A DNA stretch of 53,211 bases from Bacteroidales bacterium. Lineage in GTDB: Bacteria > Bacteroidota > Bacteroidia > Bacteroidales > WCHB1-69. Within the stretch, counting starts at the first letter, position 1. Each line of letters starts with the position of its first letter. The stretch spans positions 1 through 53,211 of the forward strand of contig JAGCSI010000030.1 of assembly GCA_017964255.1 (NCBI GenBank), in the 5' to 3' direction. Of the stretch, positions 1-8,161 are shown piece by piece. Under the pieces are notes generated by a model that was not told where the DNA came from, made no database searches, and saw only the letters and a list, made by a program, of their open reading frames with translations. The translations under genes were made by a program, and so were the position numbers.

Positions 1-1
1 C

Positions 2-418
2 TGCCAGCTGCTGCCCAAGGACAAGCCTCGCTACCTGATGGGCGTGGGCACTCCCGCCAACATCATCGAGGGCATTTCCATGGGGGTGGATATGTTCGAC
101 TGCGTGATGCCCACCCGCAACGGCCGCAACGGCATGATTTTTACCTGGGACGGCATTCTGAACATGCGAAACGAGAAGTGGAAGAACGACTTCACCCCGA
201 TAGACGCCAACAGCGAGCTGTTCGCCGACCGCGAGTACACCCGTGCCTACCTGCGCCACATGTATGTGGCCGACGAAATCTTAGGCCCCATGATTGGCAG
301 CATCCACAATCTGCACTTCTATCTGGATTTGGTGAAAACCGCCAGAAAACACATCATTGATGGTGATTTTGCCACTTGGAAGAATGAAGTATTGCCAAGG
401 ATTTCGCAAAGATTGTAA
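2..418 (+). CDS. tgt: Queuine tRNA-ribosyltransferase, C-terminal part
   Basis: This is the 3' end of a bacterial Tgt, which exchanges guanine-34 for preQ1 in the anticodon of GUN tRNAs. The reading frame is open from base 2, so the gene begins outside the window. Visible family signatures are RYLMGVGTP, the GVDMFDCVMPTRNGRNG block carrying a catalytic Asp and substrate-binding residues, and the following TWDG strand. The final 60 residues match the family tail up to QRL, so the 3' end looks complete. The usual C-terminal zinc-ligand cysteines (CxCxxC) lie partly upstream and are not visible here. The family call is firm; only about a third of the protein is present. Confidence 0.93.
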   Translation, partial: CQLLPKDKPRYLMGVGTPANIIEGISMGVDMFDCVMPTRNGRNGMIFTWDGILNMRNEKWKNDFTPIDANSELFADREYTRAYLRHMYVADEILGPMIGSIHNLHFYLDLVKTARKHIIDGDFATWKNEVLPRISQRL

Positions 419-652
419 TTCTAGTGATCAGGGGACAGGGGCCAGAGATTAGGAGTCAGTGATTAGGGGTTAGGATTAAGGATTACAGGATTACAGGATT
501 AAGAATTAAGAATTCAAAATCCAAAATCCAGAATCCAAAATCCATAATCCAGAATCCCATAATCCCGTAATTCCGTAATCCTGTAATCCTGTAACCTTCT
601 CACCTTCTCACCTTCTAACCATCTAAAAAAAACATAAACCATATTTTAAGGA
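419..652. repeat. Low-complexity GGATTACA/AATCC repeat tract between tgt and topB
   Basis: The whole intergenic stretch is built of short degenerate repeats: GATTAGG/GGATTACAGG units at about 440-500, then AAAATCCA units, then GTAATCCT units, then CACCTTCT units ending near 620. The block at 479-499 is the inverted counterpart of 577-596, so the tract can fold into a long stem with a loop of about 80 nt. No ORF or recognisable promoter box was seen in it. Related AATTCAAAATTC and GGTTAGAAGG motifs recur at 6855-6882, 28891-28915 and inside the gene at 43965-44939. Confidence 0.75.
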
Positions 653-2740
653 ATGATCGTTTGCATCGCTGAAAAACCAAGTGTCGCCAGAGAAATCGCC
701 AATGTGCTCGGTGCCAAGCAGTCACACGACGGCTACATTGAGGGCAACGGCTATCAAGTGACCTGGACCTTCGGACACCTGTGCACACTGAAGGAGCCCC
801 ACGACTACACCCCCATGTGGAAGCAGTGGTCGCTCAGCAGCCTCCCCATGATACCACCCAAATTCGGCATCAAACTGATCGACAGCCCTTCTATTAAAAA
901 ACAATTTGCTATCATTGAAGGATTAATGCAAAAGGCCGACCGCATCGTCAACTGCGGTGATGCCGGTCAGGAAGGCGAACTGATTCAGCGCTGGGTGATG
1001 CAGAAAGCCCGCGCCAACTGCCCCGTCGATCGACTATGGATTTCCTCTCTGACAGAAGAATCTATCCGCGAAGGCTTTAAGCAGCTCAAAGAGCAGTCCA
1101 ACTACCAGCCACTGTACGAGGCTGGATTGTCACGTGCCATCGGCGACTGGCTTTTGGGCATGAACGCCACCAGGCTCTATACCCTCAAGTACGGCAAAGA
1201 ACGGCAGGTGCTCTCCATTGGCAGGGTACAGACCCCCACCCTCGCTCTCATCGTGAAGCGCTACCACGAAATACAAAACTTCAAGCCCAGCGCCTATTGG
1301 GTGCTGTCCACCGTATATCGAGACACCACTTTCACCGCCACCAAGGGCAAGTACCAGTCGGTAGAAGAAGGACAAGAAGACTTGCAACGCATTATTGGAA
1401 AAGAATTTACCATCACCGATATCAGCACCAAAAAAGGCAAGGAGGCACCACCAAGGCTTTACGACCTCACCTCTCTGCAGGTGGAATGCAACAAGAAATA
1501 CGGTTTCTCGGCAGAGCAGACCCTGCAGTTGATCCAGAGCCTGTATGAGAAGAAACTGACCACTTACCCCCGTGTAGATACCACCTACCTCAGCGACGAT
1601 ATCTATCCCAAGTGCCCCGGCATACTGAAAGGCATCACCAACTACAGTGCCCTGACAGCGCCTTTGTTGGGCAAGAAGCTACCCAAAAGCAAGAAAGTGT
1701 TCGACAACAGCAAAGTCAGCGACCACCATGCCATCATTCCCACGGGTTTGAACCCGAAATCGCCGCTGTCAGCCCAAGAAGCCTGCGTTTATGACGAAGT
1801 TTGCCGCCATTTCATAGCCGTTTTCTATCCCGACTGTGTGTTTTCCAACACTAATGTGACCGGCATCGTGGAAGAAGTGCAGTTCAAGACCACGGGCAAG
1901 CAGATTCTCGATCCGGGATGGAGGGTGGTCATCAAGGCAGAAGCCCCTTCGGGCAAGGACAAAAGCGAGGCCAAGGCTGACAGCAAGAACAAAGCCAAGA
2001 GCAGTGACGATGACGATGAGGAAAACAAGAACGAAGAACGGGTGTTGCCCTTGTTTGTCAAGGGAGAGCACGGTCCCCACGAGCCCACGCTGAGCGAGAA
2101 GTGGACCAAGCCACCCAAACCCTACACCGAGGCCACCTTGCTGCGAGCCATGGAAACCGCCGGCAAGACCGTGGACGATGAAAGTCTGCGCGAGGTGATG
2201 AAAGAAAACGGCATCGGCCGTCCCTCTACCCGTGCTGCTATCATTGAGACGCTATTCAAACGCGACTATATCAAGAAAATTCGCAAAAGTCTTGAACCCA
2301 CCCCAACGGGTATTGAACTCATCAGCCTGATTCGCGAGGAACTGCTCAAAAGCGCCGAGTTGACAGGCATCTGGGAGAAGAAACTGCGACAGATTGAGCA
2401 GAAGCAATACTCCGCCCAGCAGTTCATTGACGAGCTGAAGCAGATGGTGAACGACATTGTGTTGCAGGTGTTGCGGGATGACAGCGACCGCCGCAAGATT
2501 GCCTCTCCTACCCCCTCTTCGACCGCCACTGCTGTCAACAACAGCAATAGCAGCAACAATACCACTGCCGTCAACAGCAACAATAGCAACAGCAACAGTA
2601 GTGGGAGCAACAATGCCTCCGCCGACAGCATTATCGGTCAGCCCTGTCCGCTGTGCGGCAAGGGACGCATTATCAAAGGTCGGACGGCCTACGGGTGCTC
2701 GGAATGGAAGAGCGGCTGCGGATGGAGAAAAGCATTTTAA
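653..2740 (+). CDS. topB: DNA topoisomerase III (type IA)
   Basis: A 695-residue type IA topoisomerase that passes single strands through a transient break, usually acting in decatenation and recombination intermediates. The N-terminus MIVCIAEKPSVAREIA is the TOPRIM start with its catalytic Glu. The acidic GDAGQEGELI motif follows near residue 105. The active-site tyrosine lies in TTYPRVDTTYLS (Tyr305). The GRPSTRAAIIETL block of domain I is also present. Two insertions look unusual: an acidic/basic stretch (residues about 440-465) and a Ser/Asn-rich linker (about 617-655) before a C-terminal four-cysteine zinc ribbon (PCPLCGKG...CGW). The start is the only Met fitting the TOPRIM strand. The gene appears to be transcribed alone. 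Confidence 0.95.
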   Translation: MIVCIAEKPSVAREIANVLGAKQSHDGYIEGNGYQVTWTFGHLCTLKEPHDYTPMWKQWSLSSLPMIPPKFGIKLIDSPSIKKQFAIIEGLMQKADRIVNCGDAGQEGELIQRWVMQKARANCPVDRLWISSLTEESIREGFKQLKEQSNYQPLYEAGLSRAIGDWLLGMNATRLYTLKYGKERQVLSIGRVQTPTLALIVKRYHEIQNFKPSAYWVLSTVYRDTTFTATKGKYQSVEEGQEDLQRIIGKEFTITDISTKKGKEAPPRLYDLTSLQVECNKKYGFSAEQTLQLIQSLYEKKLTTYPRVDTTYLSDDIYPKCPGILKGITNYSALTAPLLGKKLPKSKKVFDNSKVSDHHAIIPTGLNPKSPLSAQEACVYDEVCRHFIAVFYPDCVFSNTNVTGIVEEVQFKTTGKQILDPGWRVVIKAEAPSGKDKSEAKADSKNKAKSSDDDDEENKNEERVLPLFVKGEHGPHEPTLSEKWTKPPKPYTEATLLRAMETAGKTVDDESLREVMKENGIGRPSTRAAIIETLFKRDYIKKIRKSLEPTPTGIELISLIREELLKSAELTGIWEKKLRQIEQKQYSAQQFIDELKQMVNDIVLQVLRDDSDRRKIASPTPSSTATAVNNSNSSNNTTAVNSNNSNSNSSGSNNASADSIIGQPCPLCGKGRIIKGRTAYGCSEWKSGCGWRKAF

Positions 2741-2745
2741 AGTTG

Positions 2746-2787
2746 TAGCCTCGGAGAGGCGTAACGCACGCAGTGCAATTAACACCA
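2746..2787 (+). repeat. Dispersed repeat, copy also at 32037-32084 in inverse orientation
   Basis: The segment beginning TAGCCTCGGAGAGGC and ending TTAACACCA matches the reverse complement of 32037-32084 with only a few differences. It contains its own short inverted repeat (CCTC GGAG AGG). It starts immediately after the topB stop codon and runs into the 44-base inverse copy of the hairpin unit described at 2990-3059. Confidence 0.7.
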
Positions 2788-2989
2788 CACAAGCCTTCAG
2801 GCGCAGTGTGGTGGATGAAGATACTCATACACTACAAGCATCTCGGGGAGATGCGATAGACTTGCTGAATGATGGCGAGAGGTCGCATATCGGAGATATG
2901 CTCATATGGCACCCACGACACCTCCTATCTCGAGGTAGTGACAAGATGTCGCATATCTCCGATATACGTATGAAATGCGATCTGCTTGT

Positions 2990-3059
2990 CACCACACTGC
3001 GCTCCGCTTGTGTGGTGTTAATTGTGCCTGTCGGCACGTCTCATGCCTCCGGCATGCCG
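2990..3059 (+). repeat. 70-bp three-hairpin repeat, copy 1
   Basis: This unit is identical to 3119-3188. It folds into three consecutive stems: CACCACAC/GTGTGGTG with a 12-nt loop, GTGCC/GGCAC with a 4-nt loop, and CATGCC/GGCATG with a 3-nt loop. An inverted partial copy of the first stem lies at about 2775-2818. There is no plausible gene in 2741-3400; short ORFs here are made only of repeat sequence. Confidence 0.85.
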
Positions 3060-3118
3060 TCGTGACCGATATTGTGTGGTATCAGTTGTCACCATACTAC
3101 GCATACCTCATGTGCTGT

Positions 3119-3188
3119 CACCACACTGCGCTCCGCTTGTGTGGTGTTAATTGTGCCTGTCGGCACGTCTCATGCCTCCGGCATGCCG
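3119..3188 (+). repeat. 70-bp three-hairpin repeat, copy 2
   Basis: Exact direct repeat of 2990-3059, offset by 129 bp. It is followed by an AGTTGACA/ATAGTTGA microsatellite (about 3190-3228) of the same kind as the CAACTGTCAACT tract at 21625-21656. From 3230 to 3400 the DNA becomes AT-rich and leads into the rpmE2 promoter. Confidence 0.85.
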
Positions 3189-3403
3189 AGATAGTTGACA
3201 GTTGACAATTAATAGTTGATAGTTGACGGTTTTTGGGGTAAAATTTTGCAAGAATTGGGAAGGATTTGGAAGATGCGGGAATTTCACTCACATCTTCAGA
3301 ATTTCACACATTAATATAAACAACTTATAATCAATATTATACATAATATACACTTCTCGAAACAAAATTTCCCTCATGATGCTTTTTGTATTGATATTTT
3401 TTG

Positions 3404-3411
3404 TATTTTTG
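3404..3411 (+). promoter_or_regulatory. Promoter -7 box (TATTTTTG) for rpmE2
   Basis: TATTTTTG matches the Bacteroidota TAnnTTTG consensus. A TTTTTG element sits at a fitting -33 distance upstream (about 3383-3388). It lies 39 bp before the rpmE2 ATG. Confidence 0.8.
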
Positions 3412-3449
3412 CACTCCAAAATTTGATTAACTATTAAAACCAAAACATA

Positions 3450-3710
3450 ATGAAAAAAGGTATTCATCCAAAAGAGTATAGAACAGTGGTTTTCAAGGAC
3501 ATGTCCAATGAGATTGCATTCTTGACCAAGTCAACTGTTGCAACGAAGGACACCATTGTTTGGGAAGACGGCAAGGAATATCCCTTGGTAAAATTGGAAA
3601 TCTCCAACACTTCACACCCCTTCTTCACCGGTAAGATGAAGTTGGTTGACACTGCCGGTCGTGTGGATAAATTCCGCAGCAAATACGGCAATTTCGGCAA
3701 GAAGAACTAA
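3450..3710 (+). CDS. rpmE2: 50S ribosomal protein L31, type B
   Basis: An 86-residue large-subunit ribosomal protein. [19 protein letters not shown], the [10 protein letters not shown] motif and the [15 protein letters not shown] tail are diagnostic of L31. The N-terminal region lacks the CxxC zinc motif, placing it in the type B (zinc-independent) group. It has its own promoter upstream and a strong hairpin terminator 22 bp downstream, so it is a monocistronic unit. Confidence 0.97.
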   Translation: MKKGIHPKEYRTVVFKDMSNEIAFLTKSTVATKDTIVWEDGKEYPLVKLEISNTSHPFFTGKMKLVDTAGRVDKFRSKYGNFGKKN

Positions 3711-3731
3711 GAGATTTAGCTGTACAAAAAA

Positions 3732-3759
3732 AACGGGGTTCGATGAATCCCGTTTTTTT
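3732..3759 (+). terminator. Intrinsic terminator of rpmE2
   Basis: Stem AACGGG/CCCGTT with an 11-nt loop, followed by a run of seven T residues. The T run passes directly into the next promoter box. Confidence 0.85.
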
Positions 3760-3760
3760 A

Positions 3761-3768
3761 TATCTTTG
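3761..3768 (+). promoter_or_regulatory. Promoter -7 box (TATCTTTG) for sdaA
   Basis: TATCTTTG lies 19 bp upstream of the sdaA ATG at 3788. It rules out the earlier in-frame ATG at 3743, which falls inside the terminator loop upstream of this box. Confidence 0.8.
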
Positions 3769-3787
3769 CTTTTCAAATTCAACGATT

Positions 3788-4990
<1,203 letters not shown>

Positions 4991-5047
4991 CACCCACATT
5001 CTTACACAAAAAATGACAAAGTCAGTACTGATATTTAATTTTTTTTA

Positions 5048-5055
5048 TATCTTTG
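5048..5055 (+). promoter_or_regulatory. Promoter -7 box (TATCTTTG) for the lipoprotein at 5094
   Basis: TATCTTTG lies 38 bp before the ATG, with a T-rich -33 region. Confidence 0.75.
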
Positions 5056-5093
5056 CACTTTAATCTTTTCAAATTAACAAAAAAAATAAAATC

Positions 5094-5954
5094 ATGAAAA
5101 AAGTTTTATCCATCATGCTTCTCGCATGCATTGCCATGCTGTTTGCCGCATGTCACAAAGACGGTGTTTACAATCCCTCCAAGAAAATTAGCAAGATTTA
5201 TTATGTCTTTTCTTCTGGAACTAAGCATTTAGACGAAGTTTGGACATGGAATAAAAACAACACCCTTGAAAAAATAGACTTTTATGATGATGGCCTGTAC
5301 AAAACCTACAACTTCTCCTATGAGAAGAAACGCTTGGTCCGTATGAACGACTATGGAAACAACCGTTCTATCGAATATAAATACGACAACAAAGGGTTGA
5401 AAGAAGCCAATTATTACCGTAACGGAAACTTAGTTGAGACTTACACATTCACGCATAAAAACGGAAAAATATCCCAAATTACTGAAACATATTACGGTTA
5501 CAAAGGTGGTCCCGACAAATATGACTTAAACGCCCTGCAATTCATCATACCAGATGAAATGGCAACAGCCGCTTTTAAGACCAGTAAGAAAATCAAAAAG
5601 GACAGCAAAGGAACCTATACTTGTACCTATGACTTGACATGGACAAAAAACAACATTACCAAAATGGTTTATAACGACTATGAAGATGGGGAGACCTATT
5701 CGTATGAAACACAATATGACAAGAAAAACAACCCGTTTTACGGAGCATATCTCAGCTTCTATTTTGAAGAAAATGTTCAATATCAATCAAAGAACAACAT
5801 AACCCGAATCGAATACACTGAAACTGAGGATGGTCAAACTGAAAGATCAGTAATCAACTACGAATACACCTATGATGGTCAGTGGCCAATATCCATAAGA
5901 TATATTGATGAAGACGGATACGCTGGAGGAAGAGAATATGAATACACCAAATAA
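5094..5954 (+). CDS. Hypothetical lipoprotein with YD-like repeats
   Basis: A 286-residue secreted lipoprotein. The signal is MKKVLSIMLLACIAMLFAAC, with lipobox FAAC placing the lipidated Cys at residue 20. The mature part contains repeated Tyr/Asp/Asn-rich strands (KYDNKGLKEANYYRNG, YDKKNNPF, YEYTYDGQWP) resembling the degenerate beta-hairpin repeats of DUF4595/RHS-like Bacteroidota surface proteins. Such proteins are usually anchored in the outer membrane and their substrates are unknown. Base composition is noticeably more AT-rich than sdaA and mazG on either side. No function is assigned. Confidence 0.8.
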   Translation: MKKVLSIMLLACIAMLFAACHKDGVYNPSKKISKIYYVFSSGTKHLDEVWTWNKNNTLEKIDFYDDGLYKTYNFSYEKKRLVRMNDYGNNRSIEYKYDNKGLKEANYYRNGNLVETYTFTHKNGKISQITETYYGYKGGPDKYDLNALQFIIPDEMATAAFKTSKKIKKDSKGTYTCTYDLTWTKNNITKMVYNDYEDGETYSYETQYDKKNNPFYGAYLSFYFEENVQYQSKNNITRIEYTETEDGQTERSVINYEYTYDGQWPISIRYIDEDGYAGGREYEYTK

Positions 5955-5977
5955 TTAACCAATTAGCAAAATGTGCA

Positions 5978-6037
5978 AATTAGCAAATTGATTTTTTCAT
6001 CAATTAACCAATTTACTAATTAACTAATTTGCTAATT
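5978..6037. terminator. Bidirectional terminator-like inverted repeat
   Basis: AATTAGCAAATT (5978-5989) and AATTTGCTAATT (6026-6037) are perfect inverted arms lying between two convergent genes. Further AATTAACCAATT-type repeats fill the loop. The right arm overlaps the mazG stop codon. The stem is AT-rich, so its strength is uncertain. Confidence 0.55.
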
Positions 6038-6803
6038 AAAGAGTCTTCGCTTCTTGCCAGAAGGCTTCCATCTCATTGAGGGTCAGGTCACCGATAAAGC
6101 GGCCTGACTCTTTTGCTTTCTGCTCGATATACTGGAAGCGCTTGATAAACTTGCGGTTGGTTTTTTCGAGCGCATCCTCAGGGTTGACTTTGATGAAGCG
6201 GGCGTAGTTGATGAGGGCGAAAAGCACATCACCGAATTCATCTTCAATTTTGTCAGACTGATCTGCCACCTCTGTTTTCAGTTCTCCGAGTTCCTCTTCC
6301 ACCTTGGCCCACACCTCTTCAGTGTTGTTCCAGTCAAAACCCACTCCACGGGCTTTCTCCTGAATACGATAAGCTTTCACCATAGCAGGCAAAGCCGACG
6401 GCACACCACCCAGGACCGAACGGTTACCTTCTTTTTTTAGCTTGATTTTTTCCCAATTATTGCGCACATCTTCCGCTGTAGCAGCTTTTTCGTTGCCGAA
6501 AATATGCGGATGTCTGACAATCAGTTTCTCGCAGATGCCATTGGCCACATCGGTGATGTCAAAATGTTTGTCTTCAGAGGCAATTTTGGAATAAAAAACA
6601 ATATGCAGGAGCAAATCTCCCAGTTCTTTCTTCAAATCATCATAATCTTTCTCGATGATAGCGTCCGACAGCTCGTAGGTCTCCTCGATGGTCAAATAAC
6701 GAAGACTGTCAATGGTCTGCGTGCTATCCCACGGGCATTTCTGCCGCAGTTCGTCCATAATATCTAACAAACGCTTAAAAGCGATTAATCTTTGGTCTTC
6801 CAT
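6036..6803 (-). CDS. mazG: Nucleoside triphosphate pyrophosphohydrolase MazG
   Basis: About 255 residues. It hydrolyses NTPs and dNTPs to NMPs plus pyrophosphate and is implicated in housecleaning and in lowering alarmone levels. The first MazG domain shows CPWDSTQTIDSLRYLTIEETYEL (EExxE metal ligands) and KKELGDLLLHIVFYSKIA. A second domain shows GVGFDWNNTEEVWAKVEEELGEL and EDEFGDVLFALINYARF. The start is set at the ATG of MEDQRLIAFKRLL, because the longer reading begins with a TTG that lies inside the -7 box at 6825-6832. It is convergent with the lipoprotein gene and sits alone on its strand. Confidence 0.95.
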   Translation of the reverse strand: MEDQRLIAFKRLLDIMDELRQKCPWDSTQTIDSLRYLTIEETYELSDAIIEKDYDDLKKELGDLLLHIVFYSKIASEDKHFDITDVANGICEKLIVRHPHIFGNEKAATAEDVRNNWEKIKLKKEGNRSVLGGVPSALPAMVKAYRIQEKARGVGFDWNNTEEVWAKVEEELGELKTEVADQSDKIEDEFGDVLFALINYARFIKVNPEDALEKTNRKFIKRFQYIEQKAKESGRFIGDLTLNEMEAFWQEAKTL

Positions 6804-6824
6804 GATGTTCCATTTTTGAGGCGG

Positions 6825-6832
6825 CAAATTTA
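6825..6832 (-). promoter_or_regulatory. Promoter -7 box (TAAATTTG) for mazG
   Basis: Read on the minus strand, TAAATTTG lies 21 bp upstream of the chosen mazG start codon. Confidence 0.7.
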
Positions 6833-6877
6833 CGAAAATTTACGCCAATCCCTAATTCAAAATTCAAAGTTCAAAAT

Positions 6878-7012
6878 TCAAAAAAAATGAATCTCGCTGG
6901 CAATGCGGTAATTACGTCCGAACTTGTCCTTGAAATCCAATAATTGTTGCTCAAAATTCCTCACATCCACCGAGAAAACCTTACCACAATTGGGACATTT
7001 GATTTCTTTCAT
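6878..7012 (-). CDS. Small 44-residue zinc-ribbon ORF, possibly a truncated gene
   Basis: Minus-strand ORF starting MKEIKCPNCGKVFSVDV. The CPNCGKVF knuckle resembles the N-terminal zinc ribbon of larger Bacteroidota proteins such as the DUF2130 group. The ORF ends with EIHFF and a TGA formed by the start of an AATTCAAAATTC repeat tract (6855-6882). It has a good TATCTTTG promoter box at 7068-7075, which argues that transcription really starts here. It could be a genuine small protein or the surviving 5' end of a gene cut off by the repeat. Coding status is uncertain. Confidence 0.4.
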   Translation of the reverse strand: MKEIKCPNCGKVFSVDVRNFEQQLLDFKDKFGRNYRIASEIHFF

Positions 7013-7067
7013 GAATTACAACTATCGTATTTATTCCCTACATTTGGAAAAAGGGAAAAACGATTTG

Positions 7068-7075
7068 CAAAGATA
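7068..7075 (-). promoter_or_regulatory. Promoter -7 box (TATCTTTG), minus strand
   Basis: Minus-strand TATCTTTG about 55 bp upstream of the 44-residue ORF. It is divergent from the plus-strand promoter at 7156. Confidence 0.6.
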
Positions 7076-7155
7076 CAACTTTTTATCTACAACAATTATA
7101 TATATTTCGATCGAAATATCCTCTGGAAAAGAGGCCACCGCATCAAAATAAATAG

Positions 7156-7163
7156 TATCTTTG
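7156..7163 (+). promoter_or_regulatory. Promoter -7 box (TATCTTTG) for the binding protein/phosphatase operon
   Basis: TATCTTTG. The in-frame TTG at 7161 lies inside the box and so cannot be the start codon of the downstream gene. Confidence 0.75.
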
Positions 7164-7187
7164 CATTTTAAAATGATGTATCGTATA

Positions 7188-8159
7188 ATGAATTGTCTTA
7201 AAAAATTTTGTTTCAACACTGCGCACTATGTCATCATTGCACTACTTTTTCTAACGATGAATATAAAGGCGCAAGGACAGGAAAAATTCATTTTCACACC
7301 GCAGTGGACGGCACAGGCACAATTTGCCGGCTACTACGTGGCCCAGGAAAAAGGATTCTACAAGGAAGCCGGGCTTTCGGTAGAGATTATCCACCCTTCC
7401 ACCACGCACCCGGCATTGAAGCGTATCCACAACAACGAAAGCCATGCCACCACCTTGCAACTCTGTCAGGCTATGAAGATTTTGGATGAAGGAGTCGAGG
7501 TTGTGAATATCTTGCAGACTTCAATGAACAATGCCATGGTTATCGTGTCGCGCCGCGGCGTTGATCCTCTGACACAAAAAGGAGAGCGTGTGGGTATCTG
7601 GAGCGCAGGTTTCGGCGAACTGGCTAAATGTATGAGTACAAAAGAACATCTAGACTATGAATGGACGCCTTTTGCCACGAATGTGAACCTGTTTGTAGCG
7701 GGTGCCATTGATGCGACGCTGGCCATGAGCTACAATGAGTATTTTCAGCTGGTGCAGACAGGTCTACCTGTGGACGGGAAGTGTGTATACCGTTTCTGCG
7801 ACCACGGTTACAACGTGCAGGAGGATGGCGTGTATATGACACGTGAATATTACGAGAAACATCGTGCGGAAGCCAAGAAGTTTGCCGAAGCCAGCCGTAA
7901 AGGATGGGAATGGGCGGCGGCACATCCTGAGGAAACACTGGATATCGTGATGAAATATGTGCATGAGAACCAAATTGTCACCAACAGGGTTTTGCAGAAA
8001 CTGATGCTGGAAGAAATACTCCGCCTGCAGGTCGACCGTGAATCGGGGAAACGGGAGTTCCGCCTTCGTCCCGACATGGTGAAACGAGCCAGTGATTTGA
8101 TGATGGAGTGCAACTTGTTGGAACATGAGATCACTTACGAACAATTAATCGCTAAATAG
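7188..8159 (+). CDS. Periplasmic NMT1/ThiY-like substrate-binding protein
   Basis: About 323 residues with a signal peptide ending near NIKAQGQ. The mature protein has the NMT1/THI5-like fold hallmarks: FTPQWTAQAQFAGYYVAQEKGFYKEAGLSVEI at the N-terminus and NLFVAGAIDATLAMSYNEYFQL in the second lobe. Family members bind thiamine precursors, nitrate or sulfonates for ABC importers. No ABC permease or ATPase is nearby. Instead, the gene is followed after 2 bp by a membrane SpoIIE-type phosphatase with a periplasmic domain, so a role as ligand-sensing subunit of that phosphatase is inferred. ATGs at 7173 and 7176 are alternative starts, but they lie very close to the -7 box. Confidence 0.8.
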   Translation: MNCLKKFCFNTAHYVIIALLFLTMNIKAQGQEKFIFTPQWTAQAQFAGYYVAQEKGFYKEAGLSVEIIHPSTTHPALKRIHNNESHATTLQLCQAMKILDEGVEVVNILQTSMNNAMVIVSRRGVDPLTQKGERVGIWSAGFGELAKCMSTKEHLDYEWTPFATNVNLFVAGAIDATLAMSYNEYFQLVQTGLPVDGKCVYRFCDHGYNVQEDGVYMTREYYEKHRAEAKKFAEASRKGWEWAAAHPEETLDIVMKYVHENQIVTNRVLQKLMLEEILRLQVDRESGKREFRLRPDMVKRASDLMMECNLLEHEITYEQLIAK

Positions 8160-8161
8160 CC

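Noticed and set aside
2990-3188. CRISPR-like direct repeats
   Set aside because: Only two 70-bp copies, with internal hairpins and no spacer series or cas genes.
2825-3205. Short ORFs on both strands in the repeat cluster
   Set aside because: They consist of the hairpin repeats read as protein and have no start context or family pattern.
3743-3787. N-terminal extension of sdaA
   Set aside because: This stretch holds the rpmE2 terminator loop and the sdaA promoter box; family N-terminus begins at 3788.
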